Made by a program: the position numbers and the translations under genes. A stretch of 64,000 nucleotides of DNA from Lachnospiraceae bacterium (GTDB taxonomy: Bacteria; Bacillota; Clostridia; Lachnospirales; Lachnospiraceae). Shown here one piece after another: positions 54,114 through 63,821 of this stretch (the stretch's first letter is position 1; every line of letters starts with the position of its first letter). The stretch covers positions 53,342-117,341 of the forward strand of contig CAJTFX010000015.1 of the NCBI GenBank assembly GCA_910575555.1, written 5' to 3'. Under the pieces are notes generated by a model. It was not told the DNA's origin, did no database searches, and worked only from the letters and a program-made list of their open reading frames with translations.

Positions 54114-57092
54114 TCAGGGTAGACGCCCATATCCGTACAGATGGGCAGACCAATAGGGGCTTCCCGTATTGGCGTAGGAGATCGGGTCGCCGCAGTGAAT
54201 GAACCGCCCGCCGCCCACATAAATCCCAACGTGGCTGACCGGCCCCGGCGAGCTGTATGTACCGGTGAAGAAAATCAAATCACCGGGCTGTGCGTTTGCC
54301 GAAGATACCGGGGTACACAGGTTATAAAGCCCCTGCGCCGTCTGCCGTCCCACGCTGCCCACGCCGGACTGGTTAATGACCCACGAAACATAGCCGGAGC
54401 AGTCAAAGGATGTGGAGGGGGAACTGCCGCCCCAAACGTAAGGCCATCCTAAAAATTTTTCTGCTTCATGGAGCATCGCTTCAAAGCTGCCGTCCCCCAT
54501 CGGTTCGCCGGAATAGTCCGGGATAGCCGGCCCGCCGGGTGTGCCGGGGATTGCGCCGGTTCCATCGTCGCCGTTGTCCACGAAGAAATAGGGATTTAAG
54601 TATTCGCCGTTTAGCATGACCTCTAAATGCAGGTGCGGCCCCGTGCTGTTGCCGGTGCTGCCAACGGCGGCGATCACGTCCCCGCGCTTTACCTCCTGGC
54701 CGGCGCTGACGTTTAAGCTGGAACAGTGGGCATACCGGGACTGGTAGCCTTTATCGTCCTCAATCACCACGCACAGCCCATAGCTGCCCGCATCCCCAGC
54801 CGATACCACACGCCCGTCCTGCACCGCCAGAATCGGCGTACCCTGCGCCACCGCAAGGTCGATGCCGCGATGCAGGCTTTTTTCGCCGCTGATGGGGTGT
54901 ACCCGCCAGCCGTAGCCGCTGCTGACATAGCCCAGCCATGAAAAATCAAAGGGATTTCCAAACGCCTGCCGGTTGCCGTAGGTCTGCATATACACCCCAT
55001 AGCGGTCGGTCTGTTCGCCGGGAGAGAGATGGCTTTGTGCCACGGCAGACAGCGGGCGCACGGTCAATGTGGTTTGCAGGACGTACCAGTCATAGGGGTC
55101 GCCGTCATCGTCGTACCGGGTTTCCACAATCACTTCACGGGTGAGGGTGTACTGTTCGGAAAAAATGCGGTCGATTTCAGACTGAACCCCTGCAAAGGTA
55201 AAGGCATTGAACGCCGTGGAAAGGTAGCCCAGCAGTTCATAGGGGTTGTGGCTGATTTCACCGATGTTGTAGCGGTATTCATCATAGCCGGGGTAATTTT
55301 CCTCGGTATTGTCAATGTCAATCTGTAAATCCGTTTCCTTTTCGGTGTAGTAAAGGTCGCTCTGGCAGATTTCCCCCTCGTCGGCCATGTAGGACGCAGA
55401 AATATAGGAGGACTGGAAGCCGGAGAGCATGGCGGTGCAGGAGGTCAGGCCCGTGGCAAAGAACATCGCCACCAGCGCCAGCATTGCAACCGCCAGAAAG
55501 ACCGCCTTATGCGCCGCCGCATACTGGGCGATGGCGCGGGCAATCTTGCCGGTGGCGGTCAGGACGTTTTGGGTAAATTTCGCGCTCTGTTTGGCTTCAT
55601 GGGCGGCCTGGGCGTATTTCCGCTTGATTTTCTGTTTCTGCACCCATTTTGCCAGCGCGTTTTTGCGTTGCAGTTCGGGATTATCCCGCAGGGCGGTCTG
55701 CCATGCAAGGTCGGTGTGCGCCCGCGCCGCTTTCTGCTGTGCTTTCCGTAAAGTGCGGTAGGGCTTGGCGCGGCGGCGGTTCCGTTCCCAGCGCAGGACG
55801 CGCCCCACGCCCTGCTCGGCAACCAGTTCGCTTTTGTGGGCGGATTCCAGAGCCACGTTGTCGCGCTCGTATTCGCGGATTTTGCTGTGCAGCTTGATAA
55901 CCGCCGCCATTTTCACCGCGCCGGCCCCACGGGAGAGCAGGGAGGGCCTGCGGTATTCCGGCAGCACTTCCTCCTCAAAACGGAGCCGCCGTTTCATTTT
56001 CCCGCTGGCTTCGTCAGGCTGGCGCTCCATGTGCAGGCGGCGCTTGGCAGGCAGCTTCATCTGCGCCTGCTCCACACGGCGGTCTGCGTGTTCCGTGCGG
56101 CGGACGGCCTTGTTATATTTCTTTTGTTGGCGGGTGGGGGCATCGGGCGCGGCATCGCCGGCAGTTTCCGAATCTTTGGCGGTATCCTCAAATTTCAGGC
56201 GGGTTCCCCCGGCCTTTGGGTTGCCGCCGGATTTTAGCTTATCCTCCGATTTTGCCTTATCCTCTGGTTTAGCGGCGTGTTCGGCCAGCTTTGCCGTTTG
56301 CCGCTTTTTGATCGCTGTGCGGTCTGCGGTGGGGTCTGCGGGTTCTTCTTCTTTGCTAAATTGCAGGCGGGAGCCACTCTCGGAGATACGCCGCTTTGTG
56401 GCGGGTATGTTGTCTGCGCCGCGCATAGCGGATGTTTCCCGGCTGTCTGGTCTGGCGGCGTGTTGGGCGGACTTTGCCGCCTGCCTTTTTTTCAGCATAT
56501 CACGGTCGGCGGTGGTGGGTTCCTCTGGTTCTTCTCTGCCAAATTGCAGGCGGGAGCCGCCTTCAGAAGTGCGCCGCTTTGGGGCAGGAGCGCCCTCTAC
56601 GCCGCGCATAGCCGTTTTTTCCTCACTGTCCGGCCGGGCATCGTGTTCCGCGAATTTCGTGCTTTGCTTCTTTTTGCTCGTTTTCCCCCGCTTTTGGGGG
56701 TGTTTTCTCACCGGCGCGGGAGTGGGTTCTTCGGCGGCGGGCGCATCCAGCAATGGCATATCCACCGCGCCCCGCATGGTTGCCGGGGCATCGGGCGGCG
56801 GTTCGGCGGTGGCGTCTGCCAGATATTCCGGCGTAAGCAGCACTTCCGTCTGTTCTGCCGCTGTTTCCGGCGCAGGGCGGGGCTGTTTCCGCTTTTTGCC
56901 GGTGTCTGCGCCCCGTACTGCCGGACGGCGGATGTCCTCCCGTTCCGTGGGGCGGGCGCGGTCAAAGGCGGCATCCGCCGTGCGCTGGCTGACGCGCTTT
57001 TCCTCGCCGGTGGCGCGGTTGTGTTCCACCAGACCGTCCCGTCCCATCTTCTGAACCTTTTTCTCCCGTGCCTGAAACCGTTCCCGGCTCAC
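54114..57092 (-). CDS. bifunctional M23 / NlpC-P60 wall hydrolase (conjugation)
   Basis: A 992-residue protein starting with GTG 57092. The first 500 residues are basic, disordered and contain three ~60-residue repeats with SRLQF-like motifs. One membrane helix lies at about 525-550. Outside it come a VirB8-like region, an M23 peptidase domain (LHRGIDLAV, then GPHLHLEV near residue 824) and an NlpC/P60 domain with catalytic Cys in DCSGYVSW near 898 and His in VSHVGIYVG near 951. It should open peptidoglycan for the channel, as Tn916/Tn1549 hydrolases do. The stop of DUF6674-like gene overlaps it by 4 bases. Confidence 0.9.
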   Translation of the reverse strand: MSRERFQAREKKVQKMGRDGLVEHNRATGEEKRVSQRTADAAFDRARPTEREDIRRPAVRGADTGKKRKQPRPAPETAAEQTEVLLTPEYLADATAEPPPDAPATMRGAVDMPLLDAPAAEEPTPAPVRKHPQKRGKTSKKKQSTKFAEHDARPDSEEKTAMRGVEGAPAPKRRTSEGGSRLQFGREEPEEPTTADRDMLKKRQAAKSAQHAARPDSRETSAMRGADNIPATKRRISESGSRLQFSKEEEPADPTADRTAIKKRQTAKLAEHAAKPEDKAKSEDKLKSGGNPKAGGTRLKFEDTAKDSETAGDAAPDAPTRQQKKYNKAVRRTEHADRRVEQAQMKLPAKRRLHMERQPDEASGKMKRRLRFEEEVLPEYRRPSLLSRGAGAVKMAAVIKLHSKIREYERDNVALESAHKSELVAEQGVGRVLRWERNRRRAKPYRTLRKAQQKAARAHTDLAWQTALRDNPELQRKNALAKWVQKQKIKRKYAQAAHEAKQSAKFTQNVLTATGKIARAIAQYAAAHKAVFLAVAMLALVAMFFATGLTSCTAMLSGFQSSYISASYMADEGEICQSDLYYTEKETDLQIDIDNTEENYPGYDEYRYNIGEISHNPYELLGYLSTAFNAFTFAGVQSEIDRIFSEQYTLTREVIVETRYDDDGDPYDWYVLQTTLTVRPLSAVAQSHLSPGEQTDRYGVYMQTYGNRQAFGNPFDFSWLGYVSSGYGWRVHPISGEKSLHRGIDLAVAQGTPILAVQDGRVVSAGDAGSYGLCVVIEDDKGYQSRYAHCSSLNVSAGQEVKRGDVIAAVGSTGNSTGPHLHLEVMLNGEYLNPYFFVDNGDDGTGAIPGTPGGPAIPDYSGEPMGDGSFEAMLHEAEKFLGWPYVWGGSSPSTSFDCSGYVSWVINQSGVGSVGRQTAQGLYNLCTPVSSANAQPGDLIFFTGTYSSPGPVSHVGIYVGGGRFIHCGDPISYANTGSPYWSAHLYGYGRLP

Positions 57093-58192
57093 CGTGCGGC
57101 CTCCGGCGCTTTACGTTCCGGCTCCGGGGCAGGGCGGGCGGCGGCTTCGGCCTTTTTCTCGTTCAGCGCTTTTCGGATGGAGGGCTTTTCAGCGCGCGTG
57201 TCGGCCTTTAACTCGGCTTTGTATTCCTGCTCTTTTTGTTCAAAGACCTCATAGAAAAAGGCCGCAAAGCCTTTGCCGCTGGCACGTTCCGGGGCATCAT
57301 TGATGCAGTCGCACCACTGGCGGCAGGATTCCTCTAAAACCGTGTCAAACATTTTGACGCGGGCAGGGTCGCCTAAAATATCGCTTGCGTTCATAGGCTC
57401 CTTTTTTTCTGTCAGCGTCTGCCGGATGGAGGGTTTCTCACGGTGCTGGTTTTCCGTGGGTTCTTCCTTGTGTTCCGGCTCTTTTTCCTCATTCTCCGTC
57501 TGCTGGACAGGGGGCTTTTTGGCTTCCCGCACGGTTTCCGCTGCCGTTTCCAGCCGTTCCACGCTGCCGATTGCCGCAAGGGTGGCATTGTTCATGGTGG
57601 AGAGCATCTTGTGGACTGTCCGCATGGGGGCAAGGACAGCGGCCTGGAAGCGCCCCTCCTGCCCGCCGTCCACGGCCTGGGTTTCCCTGCCGGTCACGGC
57701 GCGTCCGGCGTTTTTCAGATGCCCGCCCACGCTGCGGAGTTCGTGGCCAAGGGTTTCTATTTTCTCAATGTTCTTTCTGGCATCGGCCAGGGAACCGCTG
57801 ATATTCTGCTGAACCGCTTCCAGCGTCTTGTGGATGCCCATAGCGGAAATCGCCTTATCCAGCGCAGTCACGCCCACGCGCTTGAAACCCTCTACCGCGT
57901 TGGCGGCGCACTGCATGATTTTCTCCCGCAGGCCGTCCAGCTTTTCCTGCGCCTGCCGGACTTTGTTTTGCAGCCCGTCCACCATGCCCTGCAAGACGGT
58001 TTTCTGCGGCGTGTCCTGGGCCTGTGCAAGCTGTACCCTGACGGTCTGCAATTCCTGGCGCACCGCGTCAAGCTGGCGGTTCATGCCGTCCATATAGAAC
58101 AGCAGGCGGGACAAATCCTCTGACTGTCCCGCCCGCCCGTTTTCCGAAAGCAGCTTCAAAAACTGCTCCATAATTTCCTGATTGTGTTCCAA
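57089..58192 (-). CDS. DUF6674-like coiled-coil protein with KPSIR motifs
   Basis: The 367-residue protein is largely helical, with a coiled-coil stretch from about 30 to 100, and ends with low-complexity tails. Two KPSIR motifs occur: KPSIRQTL near residue 251 and KPSIRKAL at 336. These match the tails of other element proteins. Between them lies a DUF-like segment with FDTVLEESCRQWCDCINDAP. The N-terminus resembles DUF6674 proteins of Tn1549-like elements. Function unknown; a scaffold for the channel is plausible. Confidence 0.72.
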   Translation of the reverse strand: MEHNQEIMEQFLKLLSENGRAGQSEDLSRLLFYMDGMNRQLDAVRQELQTVRVQLAQAQDTPQKTVLQGMVDGLQNKVRQAQEKLDGLREKIMQCAANAVEGFKRVGVTALDKAISAMGIHKTLEAVQQNISGSLADARKNIEKIETLGHELRSVGGHLKNAGRAVTGRETQAVDGGQEGRFQAAVLAPMRTVHKMLSTMNNATLAAIGSVERLETAAETVREAKKPPVQQTENEEKEPEHKEEPTENQHREKPSIRQTLTEKKEPMNASDILGDPARVKMFDTVLEESCRQWCDCINDAPERASGKGFAAFFYEVFEQKEQEYKAELKADTRAEKPSIRKALNEKKAEAAARPAPEPERKAPEAAR

Positions 58193-58205
58193 ATCTTACC
58201 CTCCT

Positions 58206-60683
58206 TTACTGTTCCGCCAAGTCCTCCGGGCGGGTGGTCATGATCGAATAGAGTTCCGTGTCCTTGGGGAAATGGTCAACGAATGGGATAATCACGTTGC
58301 CATAGAACAAAAGCCCCTCGCCGGCATTGGAGTTGGTCACATAGCCAAGCTGGTGCGGGGAGATATTGAGCTGCTTTGCCAGGATTTGACGGTCGCCGCC
58401 CGCCTGGTTCAGCATATAAATAAAATCGCTGTTTTCAAAAATGTTCGCAATTTCCCGGCTTGCCAGCAAGTCCTTGACATTTTGGGTAATTCCGGTCGGG
58501 ATTCCGCCCCATTTTCTGAACCGTTTCCAAATCTCAACGGTATAGGCGGCGGTCTGTTCCTCACGAAGAAGCAGGTGCATCTCGTCAATGTAGAGCCGGG
58601 TGGATTTATGGGCTTCCCGGTTTTCGCTGACCCGTCCCCACACCTGATCCTGAACCACCTGCATCCCGAATTTTTTAAGCTGCTTGCCCAGGTTTTTAAT
58701 CACATAGCAGACAATCCGGCTCTTGATTTCCACGTTGGTCTGGTGGTTGAACACATTTAAGCTGCCGGTGACGTAGATTTCCAGCGCGGTAGCCAGCCTT
58801 TGCGCTTCCTGCTCCGGCTGTTTCCGCAGAAGTTCATAGAGGTCGCCTAACACCGGCATTTTCTCCGGCCTGGGGTCTTGCAGGTAATCCCGGTATACCA
58901 TGTGGACGCAGCGGTCAACCACCGTCTTTTCCACCGGTTCCAGGCCGGACTTGCCGCCCACAATCAACTCCATCAGGGAAAGGATAAAGTCGCTTTTTAA
59001 GGTCAGGGGGTTGTCGTCCTCGCTGTAATTGAGGGTCAAGTCCATCGGGTTGATGTACTGGTCGGAGGCGGGGGATATGTCAATCACCTGCCCGCCCAGC
59101 CGCTGCACAAGGGGCGAATATTCCTGTTCCGGGTCGATAATGGCTATATCGTCAGGGGTAATCAGAAAGGCGTTGGTGATTTCCCGTTTTGCAGAAAAGG
59201 ACTTGCCGGAGCCGGGCGTGCCTAAAATCAGGCCGTTGGGGTTTTTCAGCTTCTTCCGGTCGGCCATAATCAGGTTGTTGGAGAGGGCGTTCAGGCCGTA
59301 GTACAGCGCTTCGCCGTTCATAAAAAGCTCTTGGGTGGTGAACGGCACGAAAATCGCGGTGCTGGATGTGGTAAGGCCCCGCTGGATGCTGATCTGGTTA
59401 AGGCCCAGCGGGAGGGAGGACATTAAGCCCTGCTCCTGCTGGTAGTCCAGACGGCGCAGCGCGCAGTTGTATTTCTGCGCCACGCCCGTCGCCTGGAAGA
59501 TGTTGTTTTCCAGCTTCTGCCGCGTCCCGGCGTGGTTCATCACCAGCATGGTCACAAGGAACATCCGCTCGTTGCGGCTCTGCAAATCTTCCAGAAGCGT
59601 CTTTGCTTCGCTGCCGAACGTGGCAAGGTCGGACGGGATGATGTCCATGTCGTACCCTGCCCGGACTGCTTTTTTCTGTTCCTCAATTTTCATGCGGTCG
59701 AGGTCGGTAATCTTGCGCTTGATGTTCTTGATTGCCGCGCTCTGGTCGATGGACTGGATGTGCAGCGTCACCACCATGCTGCTTTCCAGGTCGAGGAAAT
59801 CCGCCAGCATACGGTCGGTCAGTTCCGGGGCGAGGATTTGTAAGAACGATACCGCGCCATAAGTCCTGCCGATCTGGAAATACTGGCCGGACTTGAATGT
59901 GAAGCTGTCCGGCGCGATGAAGTCCTTGCTGGAAAGCCCGGTTTTCCAGATGGCGTCCCAGGCAAACTTAAATTTCTGGTTATCTGCCGGGTGAAACATC
60001 CGGTGCAGGATTGCCAGACGCTCATAGCCGTCTAACGAGTGGGCGCGGACGCCTAACACCTTGAAATTCGCCAGCACATCCGCTTCGATGCGTTCCAGGC
60101 GGGGCTTTGCTTCTTTCAGGCTGTCCGCTTCAATGCCAAAGGTGATGTACTTGGTCTTTGTCAGGCCGTTGTTCCCCCTGGCAAGCTGGCCTTTGAGCAT
60201 CCCCGAATACTCCCGCCGGATGCCGTTAAATGCGTCCGCCTGCTCCGGGATATGGATGGACTTCTGGTATTCCTCCATATCCGCCCGCTGGTTGAGGAAA
60301 GAAAGCTGTACTTTGATGGAACTGTCAAAATAGTTGAGGAAATCGCAGTAGTTCTCAAAAATCAGGTTCTTGTCCTCGTTCTGTGCAAGCTGGTAGTTCA
60401 CATCGTAAAACTGGATTTGCTTGGTGAAATAGCGGTCGCCAATGATGCAGATACCGTCCCGGCACATTTCCTGGTAGGGGATGGTCTGCTGGGCGGTCTT
60501 GGGAAGCCTGCCGTCCCGCTTTGCCTTGCTGACCGATGCCGCAAGCCGCCGTTTGTCCCGGCTGCTTAATTTTGCGTCCGGGGTCAGGCGCAGGGTGGCC
60601 TTTAAGTCAGACTTTTCTTTTTTCAGTTCCTTTTTTGCCGCTTGCAGGTTTTTGGCCTGCTTTGCCTGCTGTTTTGTTTTCAA
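58206..60683 (-). CDS. VirB4/TraE-type conjugation ATPase
   Basis: This 825-residue protein powers pilus/channel assembly of the type IV secretion machine. Walker A GTPGSGKSFSAKREI lies near residue 489, and Walker B VYIDEMHLLLREE near 698, with a TrwB-like fold between and a family N-terminal domain carrying FLNQRADMEEYQKS. It begins at TTG 60683, which has GAGGT upstream, inside the PrgI gene, giving a 77-base overlap. It precedes the DUF6674-like gene. Strong assignment. Confidence 0.94.
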   Translation of the reverse strand: MKTKQQAKQAKNLQAAKKELKKEKSDLKATLRLTPDAKLSSRDKRRLAASVSKAKRDGRLPKTAQQTIPYQEMCRDGICIIGDRYFTKQIQFYDVNYQLAQNEDKNLIFENYCDFLNYFDSSIKVQLSFLNQRADMEEYQKSIHIPEQADAFNGIRREYSGMLKGQLARGNNGLTKTKYITFGIEADSLKEAKPRLERIEADVLANFKVLGVRAHSLDGYERLAILHRMFHPADNQKFKFAWDAIWKTGLSSKDFIAPDSFTFKSGQYFQIGRTYGAVSFLQILAPELTDRMLADFLDLESSMVVTLHIQSIDQSAAIKNIKRKITDLDRMKIEEQKKAVRAGYDMDIIPSDLATFGSEAKTLLEDLQSRNERMFLVTMLVMNHAGTRQKLENNIFQATGVAQKYNCALRRLDYQQEQGLMSSLPLGLNQISIQRGLTTSSTAIFVPFTTQELFMNGEALYYGLNALSNNLIMADRKKLKNPNGLILGTPGSGKSFSAKREITNAFLITPDDIAIIDPEQEYSPLVQRLGGQVIDISPASDQYINPMDLTLNYSEDDNPLTLKSDFILSLMELIVGGKSGLEPVEKTVVDRCVHMVYRDYLQDPRPEKMPVLGDLYELLRKQPEQEAQRLATALEIYVTGSLNVFNHQTNVEIKSRIVCYVIKNLGKQLKKFGMQVVQDQVWGRVSENREAHKSTRLYIDEMHLLLREEQTAAYTVEIWKRFRKWGGIPTGITQNVKDLLASREIANIFENSDFIYMLNQAGGDRQILAKQLNISPHQLGYVTNSNAGEGLLFYGNVIIPFVDHFPKDTELYSIMTTRPEDLAEQ

Positions 60684-61026
60684 TCGTCAATACCTCCTTG
60701 GTCTGCCGCGAAAGGGCGGCGTACAGGTTGTCGGTCTGGTACGGGCGTGTCCCTGCACAAAGGAATTTTGCGCGTATCATATGCCGCAGGATTGCTTCCA
60801 GCGGCTGACCGTCTTTTTCATAGATGCCAAATAAGAAAAAGGGCAGCATCAGACCGATCATAAGGAGAGCCGCCGGCTCGTTGCCGATGCTGCCGCGTGT
60901 AAAGATGTAGGCGGGGACGCCCACCAGCCCGCCACCGCCAAAGCAGACGATCTGGCGCTTTGTCAGATTGAACGCCACTTTTGTTTTTACTTTGGCAAGG
61001 TCTTTGGGTACGGGTACAAAGGGCAT
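60607..61026 (-). CDS. PrgI-family membrane protein
   Basis: A 139-residue protein with a basic N-terminus (VPVPKDLAKVKTKVAFNLTK), two close membrane helices (about residues 28-47 and 52-70), then a cytoplasmic domain, RAKFLCAGTRPYQTDNLYAA, and a Lys-rich tail. This is the PrgI-family layout found directly upstream of VirB4 in Gram-positive conjugation systems, where it forms part of the membrane channel. Its ATG directly follows the stop of the 434-residue gene, and the ribosome site GGAGGTGAGAT overlaps that gene's end. Confidence 0.92.
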   Translation of the reverse strand: MPFVPVPKDLAKVKTKVAFNLTKRQIVCFGGGGLVGVPAYIFTRGSIGNEPAALLMIGLMLPFFLFGIYEKDGQPLEAILRHMIRAKFLCAGTRPYQTDNLYAALSRQTKEVLTIENKTAGKAGQKPASGKKGTEKRKV

Positions 61027-62331
61027 TTATCTCACCTCCCGGTCTTTGATTTTTGTAGCGGGCTTATCGCCGGGGACGGGCTTTGCGGAAAGCTGGGCCT
61101 TGATAGAGGGCTTGCGTTCCGGCTGCTCCTGTGTGCGTTCCTCCCGCCGCATGGCGATATACCGCTTTCCCGTGTCGTCCGGCGGGAGAAAATATACCGG
61201 CTTTCCCACCTGCTTCTGTACCTTTTCATAGAGCCGGTTCATATCATGCTGGGAAGCCAGTGGCAGGAAATACACCGAGATTTCCGCCATAAACTGCTCC
61301 TTGTCCGGCGAGTTGGGCTGTTTTAAGTCCGTGAGCGCGGCCGATAGCCGGTCTGCTTCGGCCTGAATCCGCTGTTCATCCAGCGCTTGCAGGTGGACGG
61401 CAAAATAGCCCCTGGGCATTTCCCTCCGGCGGTCGTGTTCCCGTTTGACCGCCCCCTGCACCACGGTTTCGTCCTCCGCTTCATTGCGAACCTCCTTAAT
61501 GCTGCCGTGCAGATATTTCAGGTTTGCGGCTTTTTCATAGTGAAATTCCTTTTCCGGGAGCCGCACTTCTTTTCCCCCGGCAAATGTGACAGTCACATCG
61601 GTATAGGGGGAGGCGGCGCGCCCTGCATATTCCGCAAGGCGGTGGTTGTCCTGCTGGTAGAGGTTGCCGCGCAAGCTGTCCTTATCGCTGCCGGTCAGTT
61701 CCACCGAATAGGCCAGAACCGGCTCGCGGGTCTGCGTGTGGTAGAATTGCAGCGTGTTAAAGCTGCGTGTGCCGCCGATGAACATATCGCGCTCATTTAA
61801 GCACTCCACGCCGCTCTGCCGGAAAATCAGGACGAAGTTCTGCTTTGCCGGGTCACCGGACGCTGCGCCCTCCCGCATGGCATCCAGCGCATAGTTTAGG
61901 TCTGTCTGGTAAAAGGCGGTTTTCTGCTTCATAATCTGGGGCAGGACGGTTTCCAGGTCTACATTCAGAAACTTCCGCAGGCTGTCCGGCTTCTGCGCCG
62001 GCGCGTCCGCTGCCAGCGGGAACAGGGTCAAATCGTCCTGGCGGTCGGTTGCGTCTGCAATCAGCGTGTCCAGCACATCCGGCATCAGCTCATAGTCCGC
62101 CCAATGCTCGGTGACAACCTCCAAAGGGTTCTGGAATTTCAAAAGGTATTCCAGTTCGCCGTCTTTATAGCTTCGGTCGGCCATGTGCTGGAATACAAGG
62201 GCGGTGTCGGCAATCCTGCCTGCGCCGTCAATCAGTTCCTGCCGGTCTTTTAACAGCAGATTGGCGCGGTATTCGCGGTAATTTTCCGTGATACGGTCGA
62301 TTAACTGCCGCCGCAGTTTTTCAGTGTCCAT
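61027..62331 (-). CDS. 434-residue element protein of unknown function, KPSIK tail
   Basis: An acidic-to-neutral soluble protein with no signal or membrane helix. It starts with MDTEKLRRQLIDRITENYRE, contains MFIGGTRSFNTLQFYHTQTR and a C-terminal domain with YFLPLASQHDMNRLYEKVQK, and ends in a disordered basic tail with KPSIKAQL at residue 407. I recognise no family. It stands between the methylase and PrgI genes in the transfer operon. It could be a regulator or a cytoplasmic chaperone of the secretion machine. Confidence 0.7.
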   Translation of the reverse strand: MDTEKLRRQLIDRITENYREYRANLLLKDRQELIDGAGRIADTALVFQHMADRSYKDGELEYLLKFQNPLEVVTEHWADYELMPDVLDTLIADATDRQDDLTLFPLAADAPAQKPDSLRKFLNVDLETVLPQIMKQKTAFYQTDLNYALDAMREGAASGDPAKQNFVLIFRQSGVECLNERDMFIGGTRSFNTLQFYHTQTREPVLAYSVELTGSDKDSLRGNLYQQDNHRLAEYAGRAASPYTDVTVTFAGGKEVRLPEKEFHYEKAANLKYLHGSIKEVRNEAEDETVVQGAVKREHDRRREMPRGYFAVHLQALDEQRIQAEADRLSAALTDLKQPNSPDKEQFMAEISVYFLPLASQHDMNRLYEKVQKQVGKPVYFLPPDDTGKRYIAMRREERTQEQPERKPSIKAQLSAKPVPGDKPATKIKDREVR

Positions 62332-62349
62332 ATAAAACCGATCCCTCCT

Positions 62350-62922
62350 TTACGGTAAATTTTCATGGGTTAATTCCTCCGCCAGTCCGGGGCTGGGTTC
62401 CACCTCGTTTCCCCATGCGTCCCAGCCGGGGACTCTCTGGCGGGCAAACAGTTCCACACGGGGCAGATCGCCCATCAGGGAAACAATCCGCTCCCGAATC
62501 ATATCCGGCTTTTTGCTGTGCTGCTCCACCGGCGATACAATCACCTGATGGACGGCGGCAGACTGGCGTTTCGGGCTTCCCCTTGTTGCCAGCAGGCACA
62601 ATTCCGCATTGGCGCGTGTCCAGTGTCCCAGCCCCCAAAAGAGGGAGGGGGATTTCCGGTTCTGCTTCACCCATACAAACGCCACGGTTTTATAAGTGAA
62701 GCCCCACGCCTTAATGACAGAAAAGGCTTCCGGCAGCGTAGGCATTGTGACCCATAAAAACAGCGCACAGTCTTTTGCCGCCAGCCTGCCCACTGGCAAA
62801 GTCTGAATGTCTTTGATGTGCATGGTGGGGTAGTGGTTTTCTGCCGTGCGTCCCATGCCTTTTTTTGCCCATACCTTGTAGGCCCACGGAGGGTCGGCAA
62901 GGATGATGCTGTATTCTTTCAA
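62350..62922 (-). CDS. MT-A70-type adenine methyltransferase
   Basis: This 190-residue protein shows the MT-A70 pattern: IILADPPWAYKVW with the DPPW catalytic motif near residues 10-13, LFLWVTMPTLPEAFSVIKAW, FVWVKQNRKS, and VEQHSKKPDMIRERI. It likely methylates adenine N6 in DNA using S-adenosylmethionine. The start is TTG 62922 after GGAGGTG. No restriction partner is nearby, so it could protect transferred DNA from host restriction. The giant protein upstream in the operon has a second adenine-methylase-like domain. Confidence 0.9.
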   Translation of the reverse strand: MKEYSIILADPPWAYKVWAKKGMGRTAENHYPTMHIKDIQTLPVGRLAAKDCALFLWVTMPTLPEAFSVIKAWGFTYKTVAFVWVKQNRKSPSLFWGLGHWTRANAELCLLATRGSPKRQSAAVHQVIVSPVEQHSKKPDMIRERIVSLMGDLPRVELFARQRVPGWDAWGNEVEPSPGLAEELTHENLP

Positions 62923-62937
62923 TCCGTTCCCACCTCC

Positions 62938-63807
62938 TCAATGCGCGTTAAAAATTGATTTACTGACCGCGCCGGTTTTGAACAGGGAGAAGCACAAAAG
63001 CACAGTATAGCCCGCGCACTGCCAGATAGCGATGTGGATGTTGTCAGCGCTCCCAATCTGTCCCACCAGTACGGCGTAAATCGCAACGCAGATCATAATG
63101 AAAAAGCCTTGCAGTCCAAGCGCCACAAGACCGCGCAGATAGTTGTTGCCCATCTGCCCCCAATCCCGGTTTGCCATCGTTGCAAAGGGGATTGCGCCCA
63201 CCGAGCAATAGATGTAAATTTCTATCATGCGCCCGATCAGCACCAGCATGACGCAGAACGACAGCACCGGCATGGTGATTTTTAACAGCATGGTTTCCAC
63301 CAGCAGGCCGAAAAGCTCCCCAATCTCCATCGTTTCCAGTTGGGCGGCAACATCGCCCAGCGCAGCCGCAAAATCTATGCTGGTCGTGCCGGTAATCACA
63401 CCGGCGCTTTGCTGTACTACCGTTTGCGCCAGTTCAAAAATCGCCATTGTAATGTCAAAGGTGTGCGTGACCAGATACACAGCCACAAACACTTTCAGAA
63501 TCCACTTATACAGTGCAAAGGTTTCAAAGTCGTGGAAGTTGTTCTTTTCCATCAGCATCGAAATCAGTTCGTAGCACAGGACAAAGGTCAGGATGATCCC
63601 CGCAACCGGCACTACAACTGTATCGCTCAGATTGCGGATCATGGAAAAGACCCCGGCGTTCCATGCCGCCGGGGTCGTCCCCACATTCGCCGCAACCTCC
63701 CCGACTTCATTGTTAATCTGGTCAAACATCCCGTCCAGGTTGCCCATGATGCACTCCCGCAGGATTTCCTTGATCCAGTCTTTGATTATGTCGAGGATGT
63801 TCAGCAT
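62938..63807 (-). CDS. VirB6/TrbL-like conjugal channel protein
   Basis: The 289-residue membrane protein has an amphipathic N-terminus (LNILDIIKDWIKEILRECIM), then six or so helices, including VVVPVAGIILTFVLCYELIS, YKWILKVFVAVYLVTH and MPVLSFCVMLVLIGRMIEIY, and SVGAIPFATMANRDWGQMGN in the family's conserved loop. It matches VirB6/TrbL-like proteins of clostridial conjugative elements, forming the inner channel. It starts just after the truncated maff2 gene. Confidence 0.9.
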   Translation of the reverse strand: MLNILDIIKDWIKEILRECIMGNLDGMFDQINNEVGEVAANVGTTPAAWNAGVFSMIRNLSDTVVVPVAGIILTFVLCYELISMLMEKNNFHDFETFALYKWILKVFVAVYLVTHTFDITMAIFELAQTVVQQSAGVITGTTSIDFAAALGDVAAQLETMEIGELFGLLVETMLLKITMPVLSFCVMLVLIGRMIEIYIYCSVGAIPFATMANRDWGQMGNNYLRGLVALGLQGFFIMICVAIYAVLVGQIGSADNIHIAIWQCAGYTVLLCFSLFKTGAVSKSIFNAH

Positions 63808-63821
63808 AGGCTATCCCTGCC

